DNA of 64,000 bases from Bin87 sp965232895 (GCA_965232895.1 OZ247430.1:558001-622000); one strand, 5' to 3'; counted from the stretch's first letter, positions 20,758 through 29,801 are shown. Numbers and translations are program-made. The notes: generated by a model from the letters alone, not told the origin.

Positions 20758-21870
20758 TTATTCTTCTCCGTCGCCGTGGTTGACCTGCACACTGACCACC
20801 GCGGGCTCGGAGATAAACGCTTCTACCATTTCGTGCGCTTCGGAGTCGGAGTACTGGACTGGCGGGCTCTTCATGAAGTAGGCCGAGGGGGCGAACACGG
20901 CGCCGCCCTGCCCACGATCCAGGGCCAGCTTGGCGCACCGGATGGCGTCCACCACGACGCCAGCCGAATTGGGGCTGTCCCAGACCTCCAGCTTGACCTC
21001 CATCTTGACCGGAGCGCCGCCGAAGACCTTGCCGTCGATGTGGATGTAACACCACTTGCGGTCCTGCAACCACGGCACGTGGTCGCTGGGTCCGATGTGA
21101 ATGGTGTCCGCATCGGGCTCTTCCTGCATCTGGCTGGTGACGGAGCCGGTTTTGGAGATCTTCTTGGACACCAGGCGTTCGCGTTCCAGCATGTTGAGGA
21201 AGTCGGTGTTGCCGCCGAAATTCAACTGGTAGGTGTTGTCGATCTCGGCGCCGCGGTTCTCCATCAGGCGGGTCAGCACGCGGTGAACGATAGTCGCGCC
21301 GACCTGGGATTTTATGTCATCGCCGATAACGGGCACACCCCGCTCCTCGAAGCGGTTGCGCCAGTACTCTTCACGAGCGATAAAAACCGGGATGCAGTTG
21401 ATCATGGCGCAGCGAGCGTCGAGGATCTGTTCGACGTACCACTTGGTTGCCATCTCGCTGCCCACGGGCAGGTAATTGATCACCACGTCGACTTCGCGCT
21501 CGCGCAGGATGCCCGAGATGTCGGCGGTGCTGTGATCCGATTTCACCACTACGTCCGTGAGGTAACGGCCGATCCCGTCGTGAGTCATGCCCCGTTCTAC
21601 GGGCACTCCCATGTAGGGAACTTCGGCGAACTTGATGGTGTTGTTAGGCTCGGTGAAGATGGCCTCCGACAGGTCTTTCCCAACCTTATTGCGGTCGACG
21701 TCGAAAGCGGCCACGACTTCGATATCCTCGATTCGGTAGTCTCCAATGCGATTGTGCATCACGCCGGGGATCGGGTCGTCGTCCGGCACCTCAACGTATT
21801 TGTGGATGCCCTGGACCAGCGAAGACGCGCAGTTGCCCACGCCGATGATGGCAACCTTGATCGTGCCCAA
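20758..21870 (-). CDS. ino1: Myo-inositol-1(3)-phosphate synthase
   Basis: Converts glucose 6-phosphate to inositol 3-phosphate using NAD. The Rossmann motif VAIIGVGNCASSLVQG is at the N-terminus. The catalytic region shows GDDIKSQVGATIVHRVL, NFGGNTDFLNML and LVSKKISKT, as in the short actinobacterial/archaeal type. I chose the TTG at 21870 because AAGGAG lies 7 nt upstream and it begins directly at the Rossmann strand. The ATG at 21906 adds 12 residues but has its GAGGG touching the codon. It heads the inositol-lipid gene group with the mannosyltransferase 53 bp downstream. Confidence 0.93.
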   Translation of the reverse strand: MGTIKVAIIGVGNCASSLVQGIHKYVEVPDDDPIPGVMHNRIGDYRIEDIEVVAAFDVDRNKVGKDLSEAIFTEPNNTIKFAEVPYMGVPVERGMTHDGIGRYLTDVVVKSDHSTADISGILREREVDVVINYLPVGSEMATKWYVEQILDARCAMINCIPVFIAREEYWRNRFEERGVPVIGDDIKSQVGATIVHRVLTRLMENRGAEIDNTYQLNFGGNTDFLNMLERERLVSKKISKTGSVTSQMQEEPDADTIHIGPSDHVPWLQDRKWCYIHIDGKVFGGAPVKMEVKLEVWDSPNSAGVVVDAIRCAKLALDRGQGGAVFAPSAYFMKSPPVQYSDSEAHEMVEAFISEPAVVSVQVNHGDGEE

Positions 21871-22053
21871 TTGTGTACTCCTTGCGGCCCGCCCCGGGGC
21901 AGACATCCCTCAAAACCGGGACTGGAAATTGTCGAGGCCAACCTGCATCAAACTGCCAGACAGTCTAACACACGCGGAATCTTGGTGCCCTTTTACAGTC
22001 GCTAATCGCCGAGCACGGGCGATCAGCGACGTAAAACGACCAACCGGCCCGGG

Positions 22054-22734
22054 CTAGTCCTCGGCAAAGAAACGGAAAATCGCGGTCTCGTCATCGTGGC
22101 GGAACCTGCCGCCGCGGAACCGGATGTCGCGCCCCTGCTCGATGTGGTGATCAACGAGTTCCTTCACTCGGCCGGATGCTTCCTCAGCATCCGCGGAGCC
22201 GCGAACGATCTCCATCAGTTCGTCGCCGAGCAGGTTGTCGCTGACGCCGTCGGTGCAGCATACCAAGCGGTCTGCGGCCGACAGATCAAGGGTGGCTTGA
22301 AACACCGACAGGCCAGGTTCTGCGCCGATGGCCTTGGAAACCCCCAGGCGTATCAACCCGCCCATGCGTCCGCTGTATTGCTCGTATCCGTCGGGGCGGA
22401 TCACGTAGATCGGACTGTCGCCAGCGGAAATGATGTGGAGTTGGCCGTTGAGATACAAAGCTGCCGAGGCGGTGGTCAGCAGGAACCGTCCTCCCCCAAC
22501 CTGGTGGAACTCGGCGTTCTGCTCGTCCAGAACGGCAACGATGTCCTCGGGTCCCGTTATGTTGATGGCTTTCAGGGCGTCAGCCACGGAACCACTGGCC
22601 TCGTCGCCGCCGTGACCGGTGACGCCGTCCAGCACCACGTCCAGGAAGTTGCCGTCGCCCAAATCGCGGGTCAGGTAGTTGTCCTCGCCGTGAGCGGCGT
22701 TGTCGTGAAGAATAGCCAACGAACTGGTGAGCAT
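22054..22734 (-). CDS. PP2C-type (PPM) protein phosphatase
   Basis: A metal-dependent Ser/Thr phosphatase domain of 226 residues. PPM motifs can be followed in order: HGEDN near residue 16, VVLDGVTGHGG, SAGDSPIYVI, LVCCTDGVSDNL and C-terminal DDETAI, which supply metal-binding aspartates. There is no membrane segment. It lies 38 bp downstream of a divergent protein-kinase-like gene in the same direction, so the two probably form a reversible phosphorylation pair. Confidence 0.85.
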   Translation of the reverse strand: MLTSSLAILHDNAAHGEDNYLTRDLGDGNFLDVVLDGVTGHGGDEASGSVADALKAINITGPEDIVAVLDEQNAEFHQVGGGRFLLTTASAALYLNGQLHIISAGDSPIYVIRPDGYEQYSGRMGGLIRLGVSKAIGAEPGLSVFQATLDLSAADRLVCCTDGVSDNLLGDELMEIVRGSADAEEASGRVKELVDHHIEQGRDIRFRGGRFRHDDETAIFRFFAED

Positions 22735-22772
22735 AGTTCCTGCATCCTCACATGAATTTGGTTTGCAGCGGA

Positions 22773-23792
22773 TCAGCCGGCCAGGACGGCCAGCTCAGTG
22801 TTTGCATCAAATCGGTAGCGTGTCCAGTGGTCCTCGGAGAGCCGGCGCAGCGCGGCGACCCACGCTTCCATTGCTGCCGGCCGGTCAGACATCTGGTCGT
22901 TTCGGATGGTAATCAGACCCAGGCATTCGCGCAAGTCTGCTGCGAAATCCGCAACGGACGTGTACGCGCGTTGCCGCACTTTCCCCAAACATGCCGTGGC
23001 GGCTTCCCGCAACGTGTCACCCGCCGATGCGAACGCGCCGGACAGGCTGTCGCATTCGTCCTCAACGGAGATGACCGGCCGCTGGTTGTAAGGGTCGAAG
23101 TACCCGGACGCATCCGCGGGCGGCAGCTCGGGAGCGAGGTAGAATTTCACCATTTCCACGTAAAAATCGTGAACGTCCTGGCGACCCCGGTTGGCCTGAC
23201 TGGTCTCGACTCCGTGTCCAACCAGGGCGCTGGCGTCGACCAGCGCGATCCGGCCGGCGCCGGGGGAGTAGAACACGTTGTGGGGTCCAAGGTCGAGCAG
23301 CGCGTAGCCGGCGTTGGCGTAGATTTCCTGCGCCTCCAGCAGCTGCGTCTGGACCGGCCAGTCGTCCACTCCATCCGGAAGCGCGAGCGGATGCAACGCG
23401 AAGAGATTCTGGCCCAGGCCGATCGGCACCCGCAGGATGCGACTTCTGGGGTCTCCAACCAGCGGAATCCCGATGGCGCGTTCCTCGACGCGCACGGAAT
23501 AGGGTTGGCCCAGATCCTCGCCGAAATACTCGTCGTGAAGGGCCACCTCGGTAACTCCGACAACCCGGGGCACGACGTCGCAGTACTGTCCGGCTCGTTC
23601 GTAGGCTTCCAGCGCCCGCGCGGTGCGTTCCTCGACCGGGCCGTGCATCTGCCGCCGCACGGTTTGCGGAGACGGCCGCTTGAGCACGACCGGTTCACCG
23701 GTCTGCCGGTCCACCGCGGCGCGCACGTCGTAGTCGGCGCCGCTGCCCAGCGGACCGACCAGCTCGAACCGATCCAGCGTTACAGTTTCCAT
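22773..23792 (-). CDS. Divergent protein-kinase-like protein
   Basis: A single kinase fold of 339 residues without membrane anchor. It has a glycine-rich loop (LGSGADYDV, near 15-23), a likely ATP lysine (K38 in VVLKRP), a catalytic loop in which D167 and N172 are kept but the usual lysine is glycine (LLDLGPHN), and a metal aspartate D186 in LVDAS replacing DFG. Because K, D, N and D are retained it may be active. The C-terminal region (about 270-339) is helical and novel. It is paired with the phosphatase at 22054 and lies 10 bp after prmA. Confidence 0.7.
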   Translation of the reverse strand: METVTLDRFELVGPLGSGADYDVRAAVDRQTGEPVVLKRPSPQTVRRQMHGPVEERTARALEAYERAGQYCDVVPRVVGVTEVALHDEYFGEDLGQPYSVRVEERAIGIPLVGDPRSRILRVPIGLGQNLFALHPLALPDGVDDWPVQTQLLEAQEIYANAGYALLDLGPHNVFYSPGAGRIALVDASALVGHGVETSQANRGRQDVHDFYVEMVKFYLAPELPPADASGYFDPYNQRPVISVEDECDSLSGAFASAGDTLREAATACLGKVRQRAYTSVADFAADLRECLGLITIRNDQMSDRPAAMEAWVAALRRLSEDHWTRYRFDANTELAVLAG

Positions 23793-23802
23793 ACCTATCG
23801 AT

Positions 23803-24669
23803 CTACCGCTGGCCGTGTCCGCTCAGGATCGTAACCCAGTCTTCCTTTTGCCGGATTTCACTGATGACCAACCCCGCGTCGTTGATTGCCGAAACCGCCT
23901 CGTCATGCTGGTCCACGATGATGCCGGATGCGATGAACACTCCGTCACGGGTGAGAAGATCGGGGATCGCCGGGGATACGAGGCGGATGCCGCGTGCGCT
24001 GATATTGGCCACTGCGATATCGTAATTCACCCCTCGTGTCGCAGCGCTGGGGATACTGCCGGACTGAGCGTTGACTCGCTCAGCGATGCCGGTGCGGCGG
24101 AAGTTACGCTGGGCGGCGCGTACCGCGTGCCCGTCGATGTCCACGGCGGTAATGTGGCCGGCGCCCAGCTTGGCGGCGGCGATCGTCAGGATGCCGGAGC
24201 CCGTTCCAACGTCGAGAACGTTACTCCCGGGCCGAACCAATTCTTCCAGGGCTTCCAGGCAAGAATAGGTCGTCGGGTGGTACCCGGTTCCGAACGCCAG
24301 ACCCGGGTCCAACTCGACCAACACGTCGCCAGGCTGGGTTTCGTAATCGATCCAGGAGGGCTTGATCACCAGGTTGTTCCCAACGCGCAGCAGGGTGAAG
24401 TGCTGTTTCCAGTTGTCGCGCCAGTCTTCGTTGTCGTCCAGGGGCCGAATTTGCAACTCGCCGAGATCGGCAACGCTGGACGCCAGCTTGATACCCACCT
24501 CGATGTGCGCCAATCGCTGGCGGGACAAACTGGGCAGATACGAACGCAGCACCGCGAACTCGCCGGGTCGAGTTTCAACGCTCAGCCCGTATCCGTACCG
24601 CTCGAAAAGGTAGGACACGGGCTCGACGTATTCGAAGGGAACGTTGATGCTCAGTTCGTGCCAGGACAT
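23803..24669 (-). CDS. prmA: Ribosomal protein L11 methyltransferase
   Basis: A SAM-dependent methyltransferase of 288 residues that trimethylates ribosomal protein L11. The N-terminal substrate-recognition domain is followed by D-P-G-L-A-F-G-T-G-Y-H-P-T-T and motif I NVLDVGTGSGILTIAAAKLGA. The characteristic IAVANISARGI replaces the more common NILA. GAAGG precedes the ATG. It sits between dnaJ and the kinase-like gene, all leftward; prmA next to dnaJ is a frequent arrangement. Confidence 0.92.
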   Translation of the reverse strand: MSWHELSINVPFEYVEPVSYLFERYGYGLSVETRPGEFAVLRSYLPSLSRQRLAHIEVGIKLASSVADLGELQIRPLDDNEDWRDNWKQHFTLLRVGNNLVIKPSWIDYETQPGDVLVELDPGLAFGTGYHPTTYSCLEALEELVRPGSNVLDVGTGSGILTIAAAKLGAGHITAVDIDGHAVRAAQRNFRRTGIAERVNAQSGSIPSAATRGVNYDIAVANISARGIRLVSPAIPDLLTRDGVFIASGIIVDQHDEAVSAINDAGLVISEIRQKEDWVTILSGHGQR

Positions 24670-24731
24670 CGCGCCTTCATAACCACTTTGAGAATAGGAT
24701 CGGCAATCGGGGATTTCGGAGTATAACCGAT

Positions 24732-25991
24732 CTATTCGCCACCGGAGGTCAGGGTGTCCTTGATCCGGTCGAACAGACCGCGCTGCTTGTCGTCCGGTTG
24801 TGGCTCCTGCGGTTCCGGGCTGGGGTCAGGAGTGGCTTCCTCCGGTTCCGTGGCTTCATTTACTGCCGGTTTCCGGTTGCTGGCGCGTTTCTTCCGGGGA
24901 GGCGCCGGCGGCCTCTTGCCATTGTTGGCGAGGGAATAGGCCAAATCCTCGACCAGTTTGCGCTGGTACTTGTTCAGCTTGGACGGTATGTCCACGTCCA
25001 CCAGGACTCGGATGTCGCCACGTCGGTCCGTTGGCCGCCCGTCGCGTCGGATGCGTGGGACGCCCCGCGCACGAACCCGGAACTCGCTGCCGGCCTGGGT
25101 CCCGGGCGGTATTTCAAGCTCCACGTCGTCGCCTTCCAGGGTGGGGATCTGTTTGGTCATGCCCAAGGCAGCTTCGGCCATATTGAGTGACGCGCGGTAC
25201 AGCAGGTCGGACTCGTCGCGCACGAATAATGGATGCTCCCTCACGCGTACCTGAACGTACAGGTTCCCCGGCGGTCCGCCGTTGGCTCCGGCATCGCCTT
25301 CGGCGGTGATCCGCACCTGCATGCCGTTATCGACCCCAGCGGGAATGGTGACGGTGCGGGTACGGCGACGCCGTTCATAGCCCCGGGCGCGACAGTTTGA
25401 ACACGGGGTCTCTATGGACCGACCACTGCCGTTGCAACTGGAACAGGGAGTGGTCACCGCAAACTGGCCAAAAACGCTGCGCTGAGCGCGGCGCACCTGC
25501 CCGCTGCCGTTGCACGTGCGGCACGTATTGACCGCGGTCCCAGGCTCGTTGCCGCCGCCGGAACAATGGTGGCAGGGCTCCACCCGATTGATCTCGATGT
25601 CCTTGTCGCAGCCGAACACGGCCTCTTCGAAGGTCAGGTTGACCCGTTGGCTGATGTCCTCCCCGGAACGGGGCTGACTGGCGGTACGACCGCCACCGCC
25701 GAAGAAGGTGTCGAAAATGTCCCCGAAGCCATTAAACGGATCGAAACCGTCGAATCCGCGTTCACCGCCGCCGTTTACTCCGGCGTGGCCGAAGCGGTCG
25801 TAGCGGGTCCGCTTTTCCTGGTCGCTGAGGACCTGGTAGGCCTCGTTGATTTCCTTAAACCTATCCTCGGCGCCCGGCGTTTTATTCCGGTCGGGATGGA
25901 ATTCCATCGCCTTCCTGCGGAAGGCGCGACGGATCTCCTCTTCGTTGGCTCCCCGGTCGACGCCGAGGGTTTCGTAATAGTCTACGGGCAT
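24732..25991 (-). CDS. dnaJ: Chaperone protein DnaJ
   Basis: A DnaK co-chaperone with full type-I architecture: J domain (residues 1-70, HPD intact), Gly/Phe-rich linker, four zinc motifs (CHHCSGGG, CRTCNGSG, CSSCNGSG, CSNCRARG) and substrate-binding domains. A lineage-specific acidic/proline-rich tail of about 70 residues follows (EPEEATPDPSPEPQEPQ). The fourth zinc motif ends ARG instead of GxG. The ATG at 25991 is favoured over a GTG at 26009, since the promoter -10 at 26021 would leave almost no leader for the latter. No dnaK or grpE is adjacent. Confidence 0.95.
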   Translation of the reverse strand: MPVDYYETLGVDRGANEEEIRRAFRRKAMEFHPDRNKTPGAEDRFKEINEAYQVLSDQEKRTRYDRFGHAGVNGGGERGFDGFDPFNGFGDIFDTFFGGGGRTASQPRSGEDISQRVNLTFEEAVFGCDKDIEINRVEPCHHCSGGGNEPGTAVNTCRTCNGSGQVRRAQRSVFGQFAVTTPCSSCNGSGRSIETPCSNCRARGYERRRRTRTVTIPAGVDNGMQVRITAEGDAGANGGPPGNLYVQVRVREHPLFVRDESDLLYRASLNMAEAALGMTKQIPTLEGDDVELEIPPGTQAGSEFRVRARGVPRIRRDGRPTDRRGDIRVLVDVDIPSKLNKYQRKLVEDLAYSLANNGKRPPAPPRKKRASNRKPAVNEATEPEEATPDPSPEPQEPQPDDKQRGLFDRIKDTLTSGGE

Positions 25992-26020
25992 AGCTTTCTG
26001 GCAAGTCACAGTTTGGTTCG

Positions 26021-26050
26021 ATTATAGCCGACGCCGCGCGGAATGCTCAA
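26021..26050 (-). promoter_or_regulatory. Sigma-70-type promoter of dnaJ
   Basis: On the minus strand TTGAGC (26045-26050) is followed after 18 bp by a perfect TATAAT (26021-26026), 30 bp upstream of the ATG. No CIRCE inverted repeat is seen around it, so no HrcA control is evident. Confidence 0.7.
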
Positions 26051-26123
26051 CATCGCGCTCCATCAGCAAAGGCTCACCGGCGCTGACGCAAAATGGCCCA
26101 GGGAGCCGATTGTACTGAGCATT

Positions 26124-26498
26124 TCACGATAACGAACGGCCGACCAGGACGCCAGCGTAGGCGGCCGCCAATCCCAAAACCAGGTTGGCAGCAATTGACA
26201 GACCGGCGCGACCCAACTCTCCGCTGGATACGAGCCTTACGCCGTCGTAGGCCAGGGTGGAAAATGTTGTGAAACCGCCCAACAGTCCCACGGTCAGCAT
26301 GGCGCGCAGTTCGAGAGGCCATTCGGACCGCGTGATGAAAACCGTTGCCAGCACTCCCAGCGCGAAGGACCCGATAACGTTGACCGCGAAGGTTCCCGCC
26401 ACCGTGTCCGCACCCAGGTATTGAGCGGCAAGGCGGCCGGCGCCGTAGCGGAGCACGGACCCGGCAGCGCCGCCTACCGCAACCAGCAACCAGACCAC
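26124..26498 (-). CDS. crcB: Fluoride channel CrcB/Fluc
   Basis: A dimeric membrane channel that exports fluoride. The 124-residue product has four transmembrane helices. Family motifs are GGAAGSVLRYGAGR near the N-terminus, TFAVNVIGSFALG with the pore asparagine, and GLLGGFTTFSTLAYD. The GTG at 26498 begins 1 bp after the upstream gene's TAG and starts directly at the first helix; the longer frame overlaps that gene. No fluoride riboswitch is visible, consistent with translation coupled to the enzyme gene upstream. Confidence 0.9.
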   Translation of the reverse strand: MVWLLVAVGGAAGSVLRYGAGRLAAQYLGADTVAGTFAVNVIGSFALGVLATVFITRSEWPLELRAMLTVGLLGGFTTFSTLAYDGVRLVSSGELGRAGLSIAANLVLGLAAAYAGVLVGRSLS

Positions 26499-26499
26499 G

Positions 26500-27675
26500 C
26501 TACGCCCAGGTACCGCGCCGTTCCAGGGTCCGTTCGTCCAGTTCGATACCCCAGCCGGGGCGGTCGGACAGCGTGATCTTGCCGGCGACAATCTCGGGGC
26601 GGACGGTAAAGAGCTCCTCCCAGATTGGATCACGATCCGCCGAGGGGAAGGTTTCGCAGATTTCGCCGACGGACAGGCCGGCCACCAGGTGACCGTGCAC
26701 CTGCGGATCATGATGGGGAGCGAGGCGCACGTGCTCGGCGGCGCACAGGCCGGCGATTCGCAAACACTCGGTAACGCCGCCGTTGCGGGTGCTGTCGTAC
26801 TGCATCACGCGCACCCCGCCCCGTCGGATGAGGTCACGAGCATCCCAGCGGGTCACCGCGTTTTCGCCGGACGCGATGGGGATGGTGGTCGACGCGGCAA
26901 CTTTGCCCAGACCCTCGACCCGGTCGTACCAGTGGACGGGTTCCTCCAGCCAGCGAAGGTTGAGCGGTTCCAGCATGCGGGCGCCTCGAATCGCGGTGTC
27001 CACATCCCACCCTTCGTTGACGTCCACCATTATGTCAATGCCGTCGCCTACAGCGCTGCGAACCGCGCTGACCCGCTCGTAGTCCTCGGACAGGCTGACG
27101 TGCCCGATCTTCAGCTTGATGGCTTCATAGCCCATATCAACGTAGGATTCGCACTCCTGGACCAAATCGCGGGTGGACTTGCCCTCCTGGTAATACCCTC
27201 CGGTGACATAGCACGGCGCGGTGTTGGAATGACCACCGAGCAACTTGTACACGGGCATGTCGGCCGCTTTGCCCTTGATGTCCCAAAGCGCGATATCGAC
27301 CGCCGCCAAAGCCATCAGTATCTGCGGGCGTCCGAACCCGGAGGCAGCCCAGCCGATTTGATGACACAGGCCGAACATGTCGTCCCACAACCGTTCGTGG
27401 TCAACCGGGTCGCGGCCCAGGAGCATCGGTTTGAGCAGGTTGACCACCGCGCGCGAGGCTCCGTCCGCATGAATGGCGCCGTCACTGTCCTGACGATAGA
27501 TGCCAGCGAAACCCTGCCCGGCGCCGTGGGCCTCGCCGATACCGTAGTAACCGGCATCAGTGTGGACGCGAACCAGGAGCTCGCTCACCCGTCCGATGGG
27601 CCGCAGGGCGGTCCAGTACTCGCGATCCGGCGCGGGCCAGACCAGCGCAATCGCCTCAACGTCCGTGATTTGCAT
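26500..27675 (-). CDS. Mandelate racemase/muconate-lactonizing enzyme family protein
   Basis: An enolase-superfamily enzyme of 391 residues, probably a sugar-acid dehydratase or racemase. The KxK motif lies in AIKLKIG. Metal ligands are supplied by MVDVNEGW, RWLEEPV and ASGENAV, and a terminal base by LAPHHDPQVHGH. An N-terminal capping domain (residues 1-130) precedes the barrel. Substrate identity cannot be read from these motifs. GGAA lies 6 nt before the ATG. It is coupled to crcB downstream. Confidence 0.9.
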   Translation of the reverse strand: MQITDVEAIALVWPAPDREYWTALRPIGRVSELLVRVHTDAGYYGIGEAHGAGQGFAGIYRQDSDGAIHADGASRAVVNLLKPMLLGRDPVDHERLWDDMFGLCHQIGWAASGFGRPQILMALAAVDIALWDIKGKAADMPVYKLLGGHSNTAPCYVTGGYYQEGKSTRDLVQECESYVDMGYEAIKLKIGHVSLSEDYERVSAVRSAVGDGIDIMVDVNEGWDVDTAIRGARMLEPLNLRWLEEPVHWYDRVEGLGKVAASTTIPIASGENAVTRWDARDLIRRGGVRVMQYDSTRNGGVTECLRIAGLCAAEHVRLAPHHDPQVHGHLVAGLSVGEICETFPSADRDPIWEELFTVRPEIVAGKITLSDRPGWGIELDERTLERRGTWA

Positions 27676-27696
27676 CGGTCATTCCTTGAATCAAAT

Positions 27697-28503
27697 TCAC
27701 TTGCGCAGTCCCTTTTCGCGTAGCAGCCGGTCCATCCATTCGCGGTCGGCTGCGGACAAGGGACCGGCAGGGTCCAGGTTATAGTCCACCAATCGGCCAT
27801 ACAAATCTTGCAAGTAGATGTCATTCACAATTTCGCCCAATCGCAAGGTAGGCTCATCTTCGTCGTTCAACAGCGGTACCACAATATCCGGAATGCCAGC
27901 CTGGAGTCCGAAGGGGAAAAATTCTGCTGACGGCCTTAACTCGTTTCGGCTGACCAGGATGCTGTACGGAGCATCACCGTCATAGCCTTCCAACGGCAAT
28001 GGATCGCCGACACGAACCAGATCTATTTCAACCAAATGGGTCGCGCTTTCCAGGATGCGCAACCTTTTATCAACGTACTCGCGACGTCCTTCGCCCTGGT
28101 ATTTGTTGGTAGGGGACAAAATTTCTATGGTAGCCACCGCGAATCCACGCGACTGCTCCCGAACTGTGAGAAACTTTTGGCGAGACCAGTACACCTCCGG
28201 TATCACGACCGTCACCGCTCCATCGCTGGACTGCTGGCCAGCGCTCCTGGGGAGCGGGCTATCTGCATCACTGGAAATCACCACATCAGGTATCGCATAC
28301 CTTCGACGCGGCTCTTCGGGCGGATTACGTCCGATTACGACACGCTCCTCTGTGACCACCGAATATCTGATCGGCAGGCTCTGCCGCAAAAAGGAACTCA
28401 TAGCGCCAATGAGACGGTTATGGACATCAGGCCACAGGCCCATGGTTTCCAGATACGGATTCATACCCGGAAATGGGTTGACATACGGGTCGCACACTTG
28501 CAT
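27697..28503 (-). CDS. DUF4058 family protein
   Basis: A 268-residue protein of the uncharacterised DUF4058 family, recognised by FPGMNPYLE followed by LWPDVHNRLIGAMSSFL near the N-terminus and by AIPDVVISS and VATIEILSPTNKYQG. The last resembles the PD-(D/E)xK strand seen in Uma2 nucleases, so a nuclease-like fold is possible. Base composition is lower in GC than its flanks. The start is ambiguous among GTG 28506, ATG 28503 and a GTG six bases further in. Confidence 0.8.
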   Translation of the reverse strand: MQVCDPYVNPFPGMNPYLETMGLWPDVHNRLIGAMSSFLRQSLPIRYSVVTEERVVIGRNPPEEPRRRYAIPDVVISSDADSPLPRSAGQQSSDGAVTVVIPEVYWSRQKFLTVREQSRGFAVATIEILSPTNKYQGEGRREYVDKRLRILESATHLVEIDLVRVGDPLPLEGYDGDAPYSILVSRNELRPSAEFFPFGLQAGIPDIVVPLLNDEDEPTLRLGEIVNDIYLQDLYGRLVDYNLDPAGPLSAADREWMDRLLREKGLRK

Positions 28504-28568
28504 CACCTCACGTGTACCATACCGATCAAGTACATACTAAGCGATGACGGCGCCTGACTGCCGTAGAG

Positions 28569-29696
28569 TTAGAACCGCCCCAAGCGGAAAAGCCCAATGT
28601 CGTGTTCGGTCTGGCCATGCTCCGCCAGGTCGGCCATGATTTCCCCCACCACGCTGGAGAACTTGAAGCCGTGTCCGGAGAACCCGGCGGCAACCGAGAC
28701 CTGCGGGTGTTCGGGCACCGTATCTATGATGAAATGCTCGTCGGGCGTGTTGGTGAACATGCAGGTCTTCAGCGCGAGGGTCGGACCCGCCGCTTCCGGG
28801 AAATAGCGTTCGGTGAACCCGCGCAGGGCGGCCTCGTCCCGGGCGTTGGGCTCGCGGTCCATGGTGTCCGGATCAACCTGCTCACGGAAGTGGTTGAACA
28901 TCCCCAGCTTGAACCCCGGTATGCCGTAGGACGGGAAGCCGTAGAAACGGCCCTCCTCGACCTCCATGCCGAAGCAGGGGAAATTCTCCGGTCGGAACAG
29001 CTCCGGGCGATAGGGCGCGAACCATCCCAGCACCTGCCGCTCCGGAACGGCGTGGGCGGCGACTTCGGGGGCCACCTTGCCGGCCCAGGCTCCGGCGGTT
29101 ACCACCAGGCGGCGGGCCGCGTAGGTGTCCTTGGCGGTGGTCACGACAACGCCATCGGCGGCGGTGGGTTCCCAGCTGAGCGCGGCTTCGCGGCCATGCA
29201 CTTCGGCGCCTATCTCCAGGGCCGCCGAGACGTGCCCCACGATGCACCGCTCGGATAGCACGAACCCGCCCTGCTGCTCATAGAGCATTTCCGCTTCTTC
29301 GGGGAGTTGGTAGCCAGGCCATTCCCGGTTCACCTCGGGGCCGCTGAGCATCCGGTACGGGAGATGATGCTGCGTCACCGTTTCCAGCGAACCTTCGAGC
29401 AACTGGCTCGCCCCGACGCCGCCGCGCACACATCCGGTGGTGACCAGCAGCTTCTCGCCGGCAACGTTTTCTAACTGGTGCCAGAGTTCATACGCCCGGT
29501 AGAGCAGCGGCACATACGAAGGGTCCTCGTGGTAGGCGAGGCGGATCATCCGGCTCACGCCGTGGGAGGAGCCCATCTCGTTGGGTATGTCGTACTGTTC
29601 CAGGCCCAGCACCCGCAAGCCGCGGCGGGCCAGGTGGTACACGGCGGCGCTTCCCATGCCGCCCACTCCGATAACTATTGCATCGAATTCGCGCAT
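28569..29696 (-). CDS. FAD-dependent oxidase, sarcosine/N-methyltryptophan oxidase type
   Basis: A DAO-superfamily flavoenzyme of 375 residues. The dinucleotide fold is VIGVGGMGSAAVYHLARRG, followed by an acidic LEQYD and by SSHGVSRMIRLAY, typical of monomeric sarcosine oxidases. C-terminal GFSGHGFKFSSVVGEIMADL completes the FAD site. It should oxidise an N-methyl amino acid; the substrate is not determined. AGGAAAAACA before the ATG fixes the start. It is the last gene of a leftward catabolic run (33.4 to 28.6 kb). Confidence 0.9.
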   Translation of the reverse strand: MREFDAIVIGVGGMGSAAVYHLARRGLRVLGLEQYDIPNEMGSSHGVSRMIRLAYHEDPSYVPLLYRAYELWHQLENVAGEKLLVTTGCVRGGVGASQLLEGSLETVTQHHLPYRMLSGPEVNREWPGYQLPEEAEMLYEQQGGFVLSERCIVGHVSAALEIGAEVHGREAALSWEPTAADGVVVTTAKDTYAARRLVVTAGAWAGKVAPEVAAHAVPERQVLGWFAPYRPELFRPENFPCFGMEVEEGRFYGFPSYGIPGFKLGMFNHFREQVDPDTMDREPNARDEAALRGFTERYFPEAAGPTLALKTCMFTNTPDEHFIIDTVPEHPQVSVAAGFSGHGFKFSSVVGEIMADLAEHGQTEHDIGLFRLGRF

Positions 29697-29719
29697 TGTT
29701 TTTCCTGCGTAGTTTCTGG

Positions 29720-29739
29720 ATTCCCGCTTTCGCGGGAAT
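29720..29739. repeat. Short hairpin repeat (REP-like)
   Basis: ATTCCCGC/GCGGGAAT with a TTTC loop, set in a GGATTCCCGC...GGGAATGACG context often repeated in many bacterial genomes. It lies in the 105-bp gap between two genes and may be a transcription-end or REP element. Confidence 0.45.
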
Positions 29740-29801
29740 GACGAAGTGGTCCGCGGGGCCTACACCCCGGGGTAGCGGTGCGAGGCCCTGGGTTGCGAAA
29801 C

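Noticed and set aside
19550..21073. Long version of the PimA-like protein beginning at 21073
   Set aside because: The extra 123 residues lie antisense-of-frame within ino1 and lack homology; the ATG at 20704 has a strong ribosome site and the exact family N-terminus.
26021..26123. CIRCE/HrcA operator upstream of dnaJ
   Set aside because: The characteristic inverted repeat (TTAGCACTC-N9-GAGTGCTAA) is absent.
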